The translations under genes were made by a program, and so were the position numbers. The notes below the pieces were generated by a model. It saw only the letters and a list, made by a program, of their open reading frames with translations. It ran no database searches and had not been told where the DNA came from. This document shows, piece by piece, positions 63,225 through 64,000 of a DNA stretch of 64,000 nt (within the stretch, counting starts at the first letter, position 1; each line of letters starts with the position of its first letter). Origin of the DNA: Pseudomonadota bacterium (lineage in GTDB: Bacteria; Myxococcota_A; UBA796; SXON01). The stretch is from positions 16,343-80,342 of the forward strand of contig JAUXTN010000186.1 in the NCBI GenBank assembly GCA_030684355.1, read 5' to 3'.

Positions 63225-64000
63225 ATGATCAACGGCCTCGTCGTCGGCATTGTCATCGACAATGTCGACCCCGACAAGATGGGTAGGATCAAGGTCAACT
63301 TCCCGGTTGACGGCGAGACCCCTCCGGACTCCACCTGGATCCGGATGATCACGCCCATGGCGGGCAAGCTGCGTGGGCTCGTCATCCTCCCCGAGGTCGG
63401 CACCGAGGTCGTGCTGGGCTTCTCGTACCGCACGATGTCGCCCTACGTGATGGGCGCCGTCTACAACGGAGCCGCGGACCTCCCGAAGCCCTACGCGAAC
63501 GAGGACGGGAACGACGACCATCGTCGGTTCTGGTCGCGCAATTCGCACTGGATCGACTTCGACGACACGAAGGGCAAGGAGCGCATCGAGATCAAGGCCA
63601 CGTCGGAGAACGAGGCGATCTACCAGGAGCTCCACGCCGCGAACAAGGTCATCACCCAGAAGGTCGGCAAGAACATCATCCACGAGGCCGTGGAGACCGT
63701 CAGCTTCAAGTGCAAGGACTTCAAGGTCGAGGCTGACAAGTCCATCACGATGACCGCGGGCCAGACCGCCGTCATGAAGGCGACGTCGTCCGGCAAGGTG
63801 GAGACCAAGTCGCAGACGTTCAAGGCGTCGAAGATCGACATCAACGGCGGTTCCCCGGGCTCGCCGAAGCCTGTCCTGACCCTCCCCACGCACAAGCACC
63901 CGCCGACCAAGCCCGGAGGCGGTGGCGCCGGCGGCGGCGCCGCGGGTGGGGGCGGCGGCGGCGGTGGGGGTGGTGCCGGAGGTGGCGGCGGCGCCGGCGG
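63225..64000 (+). CDS. Phage gp5/VgrG-like spike protein, copy 2 (partial)
   Basis: The ATG at 63225 opens a frame that runs to the window end (258 codons, no stop). It has the same OB-fold core as copy 1 (D-P-D-K-M-G-R-I-K-V-N-F-P, T-E-V-V-L-G-F ... G-A-V-Y-N-G) and a similar shaft (C-K-D-F). A segment L-P-T-H-K-H-P could be a metal-binding H-x-H of a spike apex. The last about 45 residues are almost all Gly and Ala, beyond anything in copy 1. The ending is not visible. Confidence 0.82.
   Translation, partial: MINGLVVGIVIDNVDPDKMGRIKVNFPVDGETPPDSTWIRMITPMAGKLRGLVILPEVGTEVVLGFSYRTMSPYVMGAVYNGAADLPKPYANEDGNDDHRRFWSRNSHWIDFDDTKGKERIEIKATSENEAIYQELHAANKVITQKVGKNIIHEAVETVSFKCKDFKVEADKSITMTAGQTAVMKATSSGKVETKSQTFKASKIDINGGSPGSPKPVLTLPTHKHPPTKPGGGGAGGGAAGGGGGGGGGGAGGGGGAG

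Overview
The window is GC-rich DNA packed with genes from a Gram-negative bacterium. It encodes an outer-membrane lipoprotein pathway (Lnt), SurA-type chaperones and an OmpA-type protein. There are many lipoproteins with Asp/Thr-rich linkers, FG-GAP/VCBS propellers or MopE-type repeats, plus an NtrC-type regulator and a caspase-like protease. This mix resembles Myxococcota and related deltaproteobacterial lineages, but that placement is inferred from gene content only. I saw no tRNA, rRNA, insertion sequence, CRISPR array or integrase.

Layout. 1-1300: three related small secreted proteins in tandem, the third without a clear start. 1313-4406 (minus): a PpiC-type lipoprotein, a SurA-like chaperone and pdxA, tightly coupled. 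4540-7581: histidine kinase and sigma-54 activator. 7588-8124: GNAT acetyltransferase. 8178-21482 (minus): a run from dnaK and dnaJ through moxR, DUF58, a DUF4381-like gene, batA, a batB-batC fusion, batD and batE to a small lipoprotein and a B12-binding radical SAM enzyme. Within it, DUF58 to batE are start/stop coupled. 22058-24052: groES-groEL, divergent from dnaK across a 575-bp region that contains an intrinsic terminator. 24181-29265: enoyl-CoA hydratase, lnt, then an ECF sigma factor, a putative anti-sigma factor and a caspase-like protease.

29319-41001: lipoproteins, a Lon-like protease, an RluA-type pseudouridine synthase, a hydrolase, a receiver protein, a strong candidate structured RNA (6S-like, about 35580-35739), tatA, a fungal-type cytosine deaminase, hutI and an OmpA-like protein. 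41104-61165: glgC, an FG-GAP lipoprotein, a CysQ/IMPase phosphatase, an MFS transporter, a patatin, two paralogous VCBS lipoproteins, an XPD/DinG-like helicase with an N-terminal nuclease-like domain, a YkgJ-type protein, an M32 carboxypeptidase, a Rieske-FAD oxidoreductase, a lipase-like lipoprotein and a MopE-like lipoprotein. 61306-64000: a PAAR tip protein, a methyltransferase and two gp5/VgrG-like spike proteins, the last running off the window. This looks like one edge of a contractile injection system.

The genes combine protein quality control (DnaKJ, GroESL, SurA/PpiC, Lon, Bat/MoxR) with a large secreted and surface lipoprotein repertoire. The most interesting points are the 6S-like RNA, the injection-system edge with a duplicated promoter segment, the sigma/anti-sigma/caspase module, and the orphan terminator upstream of groES.
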